Assembly: GCA_947577075.1 (NCBI GenBank)
Contig: CANPTW010000001.1
Coordinates: 62,001 to 126,000, forward strand
Direction of reading: 5' to 3'
Length of the DNA: 64,000 nucleotides
From: an uncultured Oscillibacter sp.
Lineage (GTDB): Bacteria > Bacillota > Clostridia > Oscillospirales > Oscillospiraceae
Below, piece by piece: positions 55,008 to 63,859 of this stretch. Position 1 is the first letter of the stretch; each line of letters starts with the position of its first letter. The notes under the pieces are model-generated. The model was not told the DNA's origin, did not search any database, and worked only from the letters and a program-made list of their open reading frames with translations. Position numbers and translations under genes: made by a program.

Positions 55008-57803
55008 ATGAGGAACATCCCCGTGAAACTACTGTCTCTGCTGCTTGCGCTGGCGATGCTGCTGCCTCTGCTGGCCGCGGGTGCCTCCGCCAAGGAGGCG
55101 GAGGGCTGGTGGACCGAAGAGGTCTGGGACACGGAAACCCTGGTGTCCTTAGGGGCCAAGCCCCCCGTCTACAACCAGGCGGCCAAGACCTATGAGATCA
55201 GCACGCCGGAGGAGCTGCTGTTCCTCTCCGGCGGGTGGAAATCCGCCGATACCAACAAGGACGGCCGGCCCGACGCCCCCCGGAACGGGCACTATGTCCT
55301 GACGGCGGACATCGACATGGGTCCGCTGATGGAGTCCATCGGCAAGGCCGTCGCCGCCGCCTCCGGCGAGGAGGCCGAGGGCTGGATGCCTCCCCTCTCC
55401 GGCAATAAGGATGAAAACGCCGACAAAACCGACGGCTGGTTCCAGGGCCAGATCGACGGACAGTTCCATACCATCTCCAACCTCCGCATCCGCCGGGTGG
55501 ACGAGAAATACGCCGCCCTGGTGGGCTACCTGGGCGACGAAACCTTCACCAGCCCCGCCATCCGGAACCTGGGCCTGGTGGACGTGACCATCGAGGGCAA
55601 AAAAACCTGCGGCGCCTTCGCCGGCGTCTGCTACGGCACCATTGAAAACTGCTTTGCCACCGGCTCCATCAAGGCCAAGGAGACCACCGGCGGGTTGGTC
55701 GGCAAATGCGAGGGCCCCGTGCGCAACTGCCTGTCCTACATGAAGGTCAAGGCCAAGGAGCTGGTGGGCGGCTTCACCGGCAGCCTGGAAACCGGCGGAT
55801 CTGTGGAAAACTGCTTTGTGGGCGGCTCCGTCACGGTGTCCAGCGGCGAGGGCCCCGTCTCCGGCGGCGGCGTCAGCGGCGCTTTCGCCGCGGCGGGCTT
55901 CCTGAAGAACACCGTCTCCGTAGTCAAGGAGGTTTCCGGCGAGGAGGGCGCCCAAAACATCGACCGCTTCGTCGGCACCCTGGACAGCGAAAGCGGCGCC
56001 AATATCACCCACAACTACGTGTGGGAGGGGGCGGTCCTCTCCGGCAACCAGCCGGAAAAGCACCCCAACCGGGAGATCTTCCAAACGGCCTCCGCCGAGG
56101 TTCTGCAGAGCCGGGACCAGTATGAGAAAGAACTCAAGTGGGACTTCAAGAACACCTGGGCCTGGGTGGGCGAGCCCGGCGCGGGCTATCCCATGCTCTC
56201 CGGCTTCGTCAAGGCCGGGAACGCCCCGGAATTGAAGGTGGCCAAGGACCTCGTTCTCGAGAAGCCCGTCCTCCTGCTGGACGACCTGCTGGTGAACTGG
56301 GCCGCCAAGGGCGCCCAGCCCACCGTCAATGTGCGGCTGCTCCTCCCCGAGGGGAAGAAGGCCGAGAGCATCAAGGTCTTCTACGGCAAGGACCCGGAGA
56401 AGCTCGCCGACTCCGTGGACGTGCCGGAGGGCGGCGCGGTGAAGCTGCCTTTGAAGGACCCGGGCCAGTATTACTACTACGCCGCCGCCGTGGTGGACGG
56501 CGAGACCGTCACCGTCCCCACAGATCCCTCCGCCCCCCTGCCCCTGGAGCTGGACGACGGCGTGATCGACGCCGCCCCCCGGGAGATCCTCTGCCAGGTG
56601 GGCGCAACCTTCGCCGAGGTGAACCTCAACTGGCTCACCGATCCCGCCGTCACGGATTCCAAGGTCTGGTACCGGGCCAAGGGCGAGAGCGCCTGGCAGA
56701 CCGTCAAGGGCGAGAGCGTCCTCCACTACCTGACCAAGGGCTGGGAGGAGACGCAGAGCCACTCCGCCGTCCTCACCGGACTGAGCGCGGAGACCGCCTA
56801 TGAGTACATGGTGGGCGGCACGTACCGGGGCAAGGATTCCCGCAGCGCGGTCCACAGCTTCACCACCCTGCCGGAGTCCGGGGCCTTCACCTTCATGCAG
56901 TACGGCGACCTCCAGGCGGAGGAGCCCTCCGGCTACGATCCCTTCCTGGACACCATGGAGCAGTTTGTGAGCGGGCTGGAGGTCCAGCCGGACTTCCTGC
57001 TGAACACCGGCGACATGGTGGACGCGGGCTATAAGAGCTCCCAGTGGACGGACTACTTCGACAAGCTGGGCGGCCATATGGCGGACCGGCTGAACGTCCT
57101 CCTCCCCGGCAACCATGAGAATGCCGGCGACCTGCTCTATAAGCAGTACGGCGCCCGGACCAGTCTGCCGGGCGAGGCGGAGTACGGCCCCCTGGAGGGC
57201 ACGGGCTGGTGCGTCGTCGGAGACGCCTGCTTCGTCTTCATCAACGCCGACCCCTACTCCGGCAAACAGGGCGCGGACATCGAGGCCGACCGGGCCAAGT
57301 TCTTCGCCGAGCAGACCGCCTGGGCCAAAAAGGTCTATGAGGAGGCGGACTGCACCTGGCGGATCATGGCGGCCCATGTGGGCACCTATATCGTGAACTT
57401 CAGCGACCCCGCCGACTACCCCTATATCCCCGACCTGTGCGACGAGCTTCAGGTGGACCTGTACCTGAACGGCCACGACCACGAATACATCCGCACCACC
57501 GCCAAGGGGGACAAGGTCGTGGACATCGGCAAGGGCACCACCTTCATGACCTGCTCCTCCCTGGGCGAAAAGCTGGACGAGTTTGAGGAGGACACCGCCG
57601 GCGGCAAATTCGCCGTGGTCCACAAGGACGGCGCGGAGGAGTCCCAGCAGATCTTCAGCATGGTCACCGTGGACGAGGGCGGCATCCACGTCACCGCCTA
57701 TCAGCGGGGCGTGGCGGAGGACTGGTCCAAATTCGACGTGATCGACCAGTACGATATTACCGCCAGCCTCTCCAAGGGCGCCGTAAAAGCGTCCGCCGCT
57801 TAA
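55008..57803 (+). CDS. Secreted purple-acid-phosphatase-like metallophosphoesterase with GLUG repeats
   Basis: A 931-residue exported protein with a signal peptide (1-28), a beta-helix part with GLUG-type repeats (about 60-340, GAFAGVCYGTIENCFATGSI and TGGLVGKCEGPVRNC), a linker, and a fibronectin-like domain (about 525-620, TDSKVWYRAKGE). The calcineurin-like phosphoesterase domain (about 625-915) has metal motifs QYGDLQ, LNTGDMVDAG, LLPGNHENAG, MAAHVGTY and NGHDHEYI. There is no C-terminal anchor. GAGGAGG precedes the ATG. It is probably an extracellular phosphatase; GLUG repeats suggest surface or matrix binding. Confidence 0.9.
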   Translation: MRNIPVKLLSLLLALAMLLPLLAAGASAKEAEGWWTEEVWDTETLVSLGAKPPVYNQAAKTYEISTPEELLFLSGGWKSADTNKDGRPDAPRNGHYVLTADIDMGPLMESIGKAVAAASGEEAEGWMPPLSGNKDENADKTDGWFQGQIDGQFHTISNLRIRRVDEKYAALVGYLGDETFTSPAIRNLGLVDVTIEGKKTCGAFAGVCYGTIENCFATGSIKAKETTGGLVGKCEGPVRNCLSYMKVKAKELVGGFTGSLETGGSVENCFVGGSVTVSSGEGPVSGGGVSGAFAAAGFLKNTVSVVKEVSGEEGAQNIDRFVGTLDSESGANITHNYVWEGAVLSGNQPEKHPNREIFQTASAEVLQSRDQYEKELKWDFKNTWAWVGEPGAGYPMLSGFVKAGNAPELKVAKDLVLEKPVLLLDDLLVNWAAKGAQPTVNVRLLLPEGKKAESIKVFYGKDPEKLADSVDVPEGGAVKLPLKDPGQYYYYAAAVVDGETVTVPTDPSAPLPLELDDGVIDAAPREILCQVGATFAEVNLNWLTDPAVTDSKVWYRAKGESAWQTVKGESVLHYLTKGWEETQSHSAVLTGLSAETAYEYMVGGTYRGKDSRSAVHSFTTLPESGAFTFMQYGDLQAEEPSGYDPFLDTMEQFVSGLEVQPDFLLNTGDMVDAGYKSSQWTDYFDKLGGHMADRLNVLLPGNHENAGDLLYKQYGARTSLPGEAEYGPLEGTGWCVVGDACFVFINADPYSGKQGADIEADRAKFFAEQTAWAKKVYEEADCTWRIMAAHVGTYIVNFSDPADYPYIPDLCDELQVDLYLNGHDHEYIRTTAKGDKVVDIGKGTTFMTCSSLGEKLDEFEEDTAGGKFAVVHKDGAEESQQIFSMVTVDEGGIHVTAYQRGVAEDWSKFDVIDQYDITASLSKGAVKASAA

Positions 57804-57863
57804 GGCCGGAGCCTCCCGGCCGCGGAGCGGTCCCCGGGTATTCCGGTTTCCGTCAGAACAACC

Positions 57864-57905
57864 GCCGGAGCCGCTTTTCGGGTTTTTCCGAAAAGCGGCT
57901 CCGGC
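57864..57905 (+). terminator. Strong hairpin after the phosphoesterase gene
   Basis: An 18-bp perfect stem (GCCGGAGCCGCTTTTCGG and its complement) with a short loop, followed by the weak T stretch CTTGTCTCG. Confidence 0.7.
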
Positions 57906-58026
57906 TTGTCTCGTGCTTTGGGAGGGCGGCCCGCCTCTGCCCGAAAAGAGAAAGCCCCGGACATTCCCCTTCGGCATTCCGCCCCGCTCAGGCGGCGCTT
58001 CCCGTTTCGGGGGATTTCCGGCCTTC

Positions 58027-58055
58027 TTGACACTGCGGCCGCCAGATGGTATTCT
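58027..58055 (+). promoter_or_regulatory. Sigma-A promoter of the restriction-modification operon
   Basis: TTGACA, 17 bases, TATTCT, about 110 bases before the first ATG. The rest of 57906-58164 shows GC-rich inverted repeats but no gene. Confidence 0.75.
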
Positions 58056-58164
58056 GTCAGTTGGGCGGAAAAGGCGGCCTCCGTCCGGCGCGCCGCCGGG
58101 TTCCGCCCATCCAATCCGATTCTTTACGCAGGGTTCCTCTGCCGGAATAAAATGAGGTATTGCA

Positions 58165-60045
58165 ATGGCGAACGAAGCGAAAACTCCCAGCCTCGTGCGG
58201 GAACGGCTCCGGGCTGCGAATTACTATGACGACGAGGCCATCGTGGTCGAAGAGCAGAAAAGCGACAGCGCGAAGATTGACAAGCTGCTGAAAAACGCCT
58301 CCAAGCGGGGCTACAAACAGGGCTATCCGGATTTTATCCTCCAGTCCCAGCGGCATCCGGAGCTCCTCCTGGTCCTTGAGCTGAAGGCGGACGTGCGGCG
58401 GCACGCCAGCGCCACCCTGGACCACTACGCGGACTACGCCGTGGACGGCGCGCTGCTGTACGCCTCCTTTCTCGCCAAGGAATTTGACGTGCTGGCCATC
58501 GGCGTCAGCGGGGAGAGCGACGAGGAGCTCCGGATCAGCCACTACCTGCAGCTGAAGGAGGAAAAGACGGCGCACCCCATTTTCGGCGGCAGGCTGCTGA
58601 CCTTTGACGAGTACTTCGCCGGCATCCAGGGGAGCAGCTATAAATTTGACCAGGACTATGGGAAGCTGATCGCCTACACGAAGACGCTGAACGAAACTCT
58701 GCACGCGAAGAAGATCAAGGAGTCCCAGCGGGCGCTTCTGATCAGCGGCATCCTGATCGCGCTGAAGGACGCGGCCTTTAAGGCCAGCTACAAAAAGCAC
58801 GAAAAGGTCATGCAGCTCGTGCGGGCGCTGTACGCGGCCATTTACGACCAGCTGTCCGCCGGGGACATCCCCCAGAGAAAGGTGGACGTCCTGGCCCACT
58901 CCTTCGCGTTCATCCGGACAAACTCCGCCCTGACCAACAAAAAGGACGGCAAGCGGTTCCTCGAGGACCTGATTGACGAAATCGACCGGGAGGTCAACGG
59001 GTTCATGGTGACCCACCAGTACGTCGACACCGTCAGCCAGTTTTACATTGAGTTCCTGCGCTATGCCAACGACGACAAGGGACTCGGCATCGTCCTGACG
59101 CCGCCCCATATTACCGAGCTGTTCGCGGAGCTGGCCGATGTGGACCAAAACAGCGTCGTGTTCGACAACTGCTGCGGCACCGGGGGCTTCCTGGTCAGCG
59201 CAATGAAGCGGATGCTTCTGGACGCGAACGGGGACCCCGCCGTTGAGGCGCGCATCAAGCGCGAGCAGCTGATCGGCATTGAATTTCAGGACGATATCTA
59301 TACCCTGCTGGTCTCCAACATGCTCATACACCACGGCGGAAGGGCCAATATTTACTGGGGCGACTGCTTCCAGGACATCCGGGAGATCAAGCAGAAATTT
59401 AAGCCGACGGTGGGACTGCTGAACCCCCCCTATAAGACCCGGGCCTCGGACGTGGAGGAGCTTGCGTTCATCTTCAACAACCTGGACGCGCTGGAGCCGG
59501 GGGGCACCTGCATTGCCATCATCCCCATCAGCTGCGTAATTGAGAAATCCTCCGCCGCCCAAAGCCTGAAACGGCGCCTGCTGGACGGGCACACCCTGGA
59601 GGCGGTCCTCTCCATGCCGGAGGAGCTGTTCCACAATTCCAAGGTGAACACCGTCACCTGCGCGGTCATCGTCACGGCGAAAAAGCCCCACCCCAAGGGC
59701 AAGAAGACCTGGTTCGCCTACTGCCGGGACGACGGATTCATCAAGGTGAAGAACCGGGGGCGCATCGACGCCCGGCACACCTGGGAGGGCATCAAGGAGC
59801 AGTGGGTCACCGCCTACCGGAACCGGGAGGTCATCGACGGCTTCAGCCTCATGCGGGAGGTCCGGGAGACGGACGAATGGTGCGTGGAGGCATACCTGGA
59901 GACGGACTACGACAAGTTCGGCTTTGAGGACTATGAAACCACGGTGAAGAAGTACCTGATGTTCAATCTCCTGGACATGCCGGGGAGTACGGAAGAGGAC
60001 ACGCCGGAAGATACGGAGGGGGATGGTGAGAACGAGGACCTGTAA
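58165..60045 (+). CDS. Fused nuclease-methyltransferase subunit of a BcgI-like type IIB restriction system
   Basis: A 626-residue protein. The N-terminal ~85 residues hold a PD-(D/E)xK nuclease signature: P55-D56 in GYPDFIL and E72-x-K74 in LVLELKAD. A helical connector leads to an N6-adenine methyltransferase domain with motif I FDNCCGTGGF (333-342) and catalytic NPPY (420-423). A nuclease fused to an HsdM-like methylase, with a separate specificity gene overlapping its end, is the plan of BcgI, whose A and B chains are of about this size. No separate HsdR gene is present. GAGG lies 7 bases before the ATG. Confidence 0.86.
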   Translation: MANEAKTPSLVRERLRAANYYDDEAIVVEEQKSDSAKIDKLLKNASKRGYKQGYPDFILQSQRHPELLLVLELKADVRRHASATLDHYADYAVDGALLYASFLAKEFDVLAIGVSGESDEELRISHYLQLKEEKTAHPIFGGRLLTFDEYFAGIQGSSYKFDQDYGKLIAYTKTLNETLHAKKIKESQRALLISGILIALKDAAFKASYKKHEKVMQLVRALYAAIYDQLSAGDIPQRKVDVLAHSFAFIRTNSALTNKKDGKRFLEDLIDEIDREVNGFMVTHQYVDTVSQFYIEFLRYANDDKGLGIVLTPPHITELFAELADVDQNSVVFDNCCGTGGFLVSAMKRMLLDANGDPAVEARIKREQLIGIEFQDDIYTLLVSNMLIHHGGRANIYWGDCFQDIREIKQKFKPTVGLLNPPYKTRASDVEELAFIFNNLDALEPGGTCIAIIPISCVIEKSSAAQSLKRRLLDGHTLEAVLSMPEELFHNSKVNTVTCAVIVTAKKPHPKGKKTWFAYCRDDGFIKVKNRGRIDARHTWEGIKEQWVTAYRNREVIDGFSLMREVRETDEWCVEAYLETDYDKFGFEDYETTVKKYLMFNLLDMPGSTEEDTPEDTEGDGENEDL

Positions 60046-61018
60046 GGTAAAGGATTTGTTCTCGGTCCGCTATGGGGTAAACCTGGAGCTGAACGCCCTG
60101 ATCCGGGATCCCTGCGGCGTCAACTTCGTCTCCCGGACGTCCAAGAACAACGGCGTCTCCGCAAAGGTGCGGCCCCTGCCCCACATCGCCCCCCTGCCCG
60201 CCGGGACCATCACGGTCGCGGGCGGGGGCTCCGTCATGGAGGCGTTTCTCCAGATCTCCCCCTATTATTCCGGCCGGGATCTGTACTATCTGACCGCCAG
60301 GGTGCCCATGACAAACGAGCAGAAGCTGTTTTACTGCTTCTGCCTCCGGGGGAACAAGTACAAATTTTCCTACGGCCGGCAGTCCAACGCCACCCTGGCC
60401 GAGCTGCAGATACCGGCGCTGGACAGCATCCCGGCCTATATCCACCGCTTTTCCATCCAGGAGTACGGGAAACGCCTTCTCCGCCGGATGGACTTCCCCG
60501 AAGTAAAGGCGGACTGCCGGCGGGCCGGCGGGCTGGTCCCCCTGGAGGCGCTGTTTTCCGTTCGGGGCGGCCTCTCCTCCTCCGAGGTCATACGGCGGGC
60601 GGAGCGGGCAAACGAGAACTGGATTCCCTATATCCGGCCGTCCTACCGGCAGGAGACCAGCATTGACGCCTACGTCAACAAAAACGCCGTGCCCCGGGAA
60701 AAAATATTCCCCGCCCAGACGCTGTACGTCTCCACGGACGGACAGGGCAGCCATACCTTTTCCTATGTGTCGGCCTTCGAGTTTGTGCCCAACAGCAACG
60801 TGTCCGTGCTCCTCCCCCTGCGGGAGATGACGCTGCAGGAAAAGCTGTTTTACGCCCAGTGCATCACGGGTAACCGCTATAAATTTTCCTACGGCCGGAA
60901 GCCGAAGGGCAGGCGGCTGAAATCCGTCATGCTGCCGGAGTACCCGCCGGACTACGTCCTCAGCTATAACATGGACCGCGTGATGCAGAGCTTCCACCGC
61001 GTATTGGAAACGGTGTAG
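60023..61018 (+). CDS. Specificity subunit of the BcgI-like system
   Basis: A 331-residue HsdS-like protein with two target-recognition halves. Internal repeats show the duplication: NEQKLFYCFCLRGNKYKFSYG in the first half and LQEKLFYAQCITGNRYKFSYG in the second. It should recognise a bipartite DNA site and bring the nuclease-methylase to it. Its start overlaps the methylase gene by 23 bases; ATG 60023 has GGAGG only 3 bases upstream, so GTG 60026 is also possible. Length matches the ~340-residue BcgI B subunit. A terminator follows. Confidence 0.86.
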   Translation: MVRTRTCKVKDLFSVRYGVNLELNALIRDPCGVNFVSRTSKNNGVSAKVRPLPHIAPLPAGTITVAGGGSVMEAFLQISPYYSGRDLYYLTARVPMTNEQKLFYCFCLRGNKYKFSYGRQSNATLAELQIPALDSIPAYIHRFSIQEYGKRLLRRMDFPEVKADCRRAGGLVPLEALFSVRGGLSSSEVIRRAERANENWIPYIRPSYRQETSIDAYVNKNAVPREKIFPAQTLYVSTDGQGSHTFSYVSAFEFVPNSNVSVLLPLREMTLQEKLFYAQCITGNRYKFSYGRKPKGRRLKSVMLPEYPPDYVLSYNMDRVMQSFHRVLETV

Positions 61019-61053
61019 CCTCCCCCGGGCAGCGCCATGAACACGCGTATAAG

Positions 61054-61084
61054 AACCCGCCCCCTTCGGAAAGGGGGCGGGTTT
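61054..61084 (+). terminator. Terminator of the restriction-modification operon
   Basis: AACCCGCCCCCTT with AAGGGGGCGGGTT around a CGGA loop, then T. The remaining 61085-61253 holds nothing recognisable. Confidence 0.7.
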
Positions 61085-61253
61085 CGACTGTCAAAAAACG
61101 CGGAACTCCGGTCTGCCGGGAGGAAAGGGTGTGCGCGGGAAACCCGGGAGGGGGTTCCCGCGCAATTTCAATCCCTGCGCGGCGGCACAAGAGTCCGTTT
61201 TGAAGCCGCCGAAACGCCGTCCCAGAGCGCCTCTTCCCGCCGGGCGGCGCGGA

Positions 61254-62078
61254 TCAGCGGCTCCGCTTCCGGTACTCCATGGGGCTGATTCCCTCCACCC
61301 GGCGGAAGCACTGGGAAAAGTAGCTGAGGGAGGAAAAGCCCAGAATATGGGCGATCAGGGACAGGGTATGGTCCGTCTCCCGAAGGAGAAAGCGGCTCTC
61401 CTCAATCCGGCGGGAGATCAGGTAGTTGATGGGCGAAACCCCAAACTCCCGGCGGAAGGCGTGGGCCAGATAATACTTGTTCAGGTGGGCCAGCTGCGCC
61501 AGCTGGTCCAGGCTCAGGTTCTCCTTGAAATGGTTGTCGATGTACCGCCGGACCAGGTCGCATTCCCGGCTGGACCGGGCGTCGGAGGGCTCGCCGGAGA
61601 GGGCCGCGTCCCGCTGCCGGTTCAGCCGGACCAGGACCACCTCCAAAAGGCTCCCGCACACCCGCTTATAGCCCGGCAGAGCCTGGGACGCCTCCTGGAG
61701 CATCAGGCGGAGACAGGCCATCAGCTCTTCCCAGCCGGTGTGGAGGTGAAGCAGGGCCACGCCCCCCTCCCCGGCCAGCGTCTCCAGACTCTCCACCCCC
61801 AGCACAATATACTCCAGGGGGCTGTCCAGCTGGCTGACCTCCGTGTGGGGCACATTGGCGTTGACGACGACGGCGTCATGAATGGCCACGGGAAACTCCT
61901 CCCGCCGGGTGCGCAGGCGGCCGTGGCCCCCGGTGATGAAAAACAGCTCCGCACAGCCGTGGGTGTGCAGGCTGGAGTTCCAGTCCCTGCTGTACTCCGC
62001 GTGGGAGACATAGAGCAGCCGGGGCACGCCCTCCGGAGCCCCTTCCTCTCTTTGGAACGCGTATTGCTGCTGACTCAT
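61254..62078 (-). CDS. AraC-family transcriptional regulator
   Basis: A 274-residue regulator with an N-terminal cupin-type sensing domain (about 1-140, HTHGCAELFFITGGHGRLRT) and two C-terminal helix-turn-helix motifs (LSLDQLAQLAHLNKYYLAHAFRRE and LSLIAHILGFSSLSYFSQCFRR, ending GISPMEYRKRSR). AAGGAGG lies 8 bases before ATG 62078, preferred over ATGs further upstream. It is divergent from a sugar-binding lipoprotein, so carbohydrate uptake control is likely. Confidence 0.93.
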   Translation of the reverse strand: MSQQQYAFQREEGAPEGVPRLLYVSHAEYSRDWNSSLHTHGCAELFFITGGHGRLRTRREEFPVAIHDAVVVNANVPHTEVSQLDSPLEYIVLGVESLETLAGEGGVALLHLHTGWEELMACLRLMLQEASQALPGYKRVCGSLLEVVLVRLNRQRDAALSGEPSDARSSRECDLVRRYIDNHFKENLSLDQLAQLAHLNKYYLAHAFRREFGVSPINYLISRRIEESRFLLRETDHTLSLIAHILGFSSLSYFSQCFRRVEGISPMEYRKRSR

Positions 62079-62180
62079 CCGCCGGACCTCCTTCCGCCCC
62101 GTCTTGCCGGGGACCCGCAGTTCACGCCGGGCGCGTCTGCGCAATTTTTTGAAAATTGGCAGCGTGCGGCCTGCGGAATA

Positions 62181-62209
62181 ATTATAGCGCATTTTCCGCC
62201 GTTGTGCAA
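62181..62209 (-). promoter_or_regulatory. Sigma-A promoter of the AraC gene
   Basis: Minus strand TTGCAC, 17 bases, TATAAT; about 100 bases before the ATG. Confidence 0.8.
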
Positions 62210-62381
62210 CTTCCCGGAAATCCCTCCCTTTCGACAGGCCGCCTTGTTTTTCGAGCGCAGATCCAGGCGGCGGGCCGCAAAAAAACTATAAGTTTTGCCC
62301 AAAACAGACGGGAGTATTCCTTCAAAATTCCGCCAAAACGCAAAAAGAGCAAGATCTATAAAAAGTTCCGCAAGATACGGA

Positions 62382-62411
62382 TTGTTTTGCCAGCGTGGAA
62401 CCCGCTATACT
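62382..62411 (+). promoter_or_regulatory. Promoter of the solute-binding protein gene
   Basis: TTGTTT, 18 bases, TATACT; the -10 ends 62 bases before the ATG. The AT-rich stretch 62280-62380 upstream is a plausible AraC-binding region, but I see no clear repeats. Confidence 0.6.
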
Positions 62412-62473
62412 AGAGCTTACAAGGCTGAAAATCAGCCTGCGGAAGCTTTTCAGAACGATAGGGAGGTAAACTT

Positions 62474-63859
62474 ATGAAGAAGTTTCTCAGTCTCTTGCTG
62501 ACCCTGGCTCTGGTGCTGTCCCTGGCCGCCTGCGGCGGCGGGAACGACGCCGGGACCACCCCGCCCCCCGCCGACTCCGGCAGCTCCGGCGACACCCAGG
62601 CCCCGCCGACCGCCGCCGAGGACGTGACCATCACCGTGGCCGCCCTGGCCTCCGGCTATGAGGAAGCCTATCCCGGCATGTGGCAGGAGGTCTGCGACGC
62701 CTTCACCGCCGAAACCGGCGTGAAGGTCAACCTGATCTGCGACAAAAACCTGGAGGACGTCATTGGGCCCTCCATGCAGGGCGGCGACTTCCCCGACGTA
62801 ATCCACCTGGCCACCGGCCGTGAGAAAGGTCTGACCGAGCAGTTCATCAAGGACCGGAACATCGCCGAGCTGACGGACGTGCTGTCTATGACCATCCCCG
62901 GCGAGAGCGCCAAAGTCTCCGACAAGATCGTCGGCGGCTTCACGGACACCTCCGTGACCAACCCCTACGGCGACGGGGTGACCTACCTGGCCCCCATGTT
63001 CTACTCCCCCTGCGGCCTGTTCTACAACGCGGGCCTCTTCGAGGAGAAGGGCTGGACCGTCCCTGCCACCTGGGACGAGATGTGGGAGCTGGCCGAGAAG
63101 GCCAAGGCCGAGGACAGCTACCTCTTCACCTATCCCACCACCGGCTACTTTGACGCCTTCCTGTACGCGCTGATGTACTCCGTGGGCGGCGCCGACTTCT
63201 TCAACAAGGCCACCACCTATGCCGAGGGCATCTGGGACACCCCCGAGGCCCAGCAGTGCTTCGACATCATCGCCAAGCTGGCCAGCTACACGAACCCCGT
63301 CACCCCCGCCCAGGCCAACGACCAGGACTTCACCCAGAACCAGCAGCTGGTCCTGGACAACAAGGCCCTGTTCATGCCCAACGGCACCTGGATCGTGGGC
63401 GAGATGGCCGAGGCTCCCCGGGCCGAGGGCTTCAAGTGGGGCATGACCGCCCTGCCCGCCGCCAAGGCCGGCGGAAACGGCGCCAGCTACTGCTGGCTGG
63501 AGCAGGCCTGGATCCCCGCCGCCGCCCCCAACCTGGACGCGGCCAAGCAGTTCGTGGCCTTCCTGTACTCTGACGCGGCCTGCGCCATCTTCGCCAAGGG
63601 CGGCGCGGTGCAGCCCGTCCCCGGCCTGACGGACAACCTGGAGGGCGACAACAAGATGTTCTACTCCATCTATGACAACGGGGCCGACGCGGCCATGGGC
63701 AACTTCGCGGCCTACAACGCCGTGGCGGGCCTGGGCACCGTCCGCGAGGTCTTCCTGGACCCCGTCAACGGCCTGGTGAACGGCTCCATCTCCAAGGACC
63801 AGTGGATCTCCGACGTGAAGGCCGCCAGCGACCAGATGCGGGCCAACATTATGGGATGA
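62474..63859 (+). CDS. Carbohydrate ABC transporter substrate-binding lipoprotein
   Basis: A 461-residue family 1 extracellular solute-binding protein. Signal peptide with lipobox LSLAAC (Cys ~20), a Gly/Pro/Ser-rich linker to about residue 50, then the two-lobe fold (FTAETGVKVNLIC near the N-terminus, FYNAGLFEEKGWTVPATWDEMWELAEKAK mid-protein, and ALFMPNGTWIVGEM). This pattern fits sugar or amino-sugar importers. Membrane components would be expected downstream, beyond the window. GGGAGG is 7 bases before the ATG, and the AraC regulator is divergent. Confidence 0.94.
   Translation: MKKFLSLLLTLALVLSLAACGGGNDAGTTPPPADSGSSGDTQAPPTAAEDVTITVAALASGYEEAYPGMWQEVCDAFTAETGVKVNLICDKNLEDVIGPSMQGGDFPDVIHLATGREKGLTEQFIKDRNIAELTDVLSMTIPGESAKVSDKIVGGFTDTSVTNPYGDGVTYLAPMFYSPCGLFYNAGLFEEKGWTVPATWDEMWELAEKAKAEDSYLFTYPTTGYFDAFLYALMYSVGGADFFNKATTYAEGIWDTPEAQQCFDIIAKLASYTNPVTPAQANDQDFTQNQQLVLDNKALFMPNGTWIVGEMAEAPRAEGFKWGMTALPAAKAGGNGASYCWLEQAWIPAAAPNLDAAKQFVAFLYSDAACAIFAKGGAVQPVPGLTDNLEGDNKMFYSIYDNGADAAMGNFAAYNAVAGLGTVREVFLDPVNGLVNGSISKDQWISDVKAASDQMRANIMG

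Noticed and set aside
58165-61018. Ordinary type I restriction system
   Set aside because: No HsdR-like helicase-nuclease is adjacent, and the methylase carries its own N-terminal nuclease signature, so a BcgI-like reading fits better.
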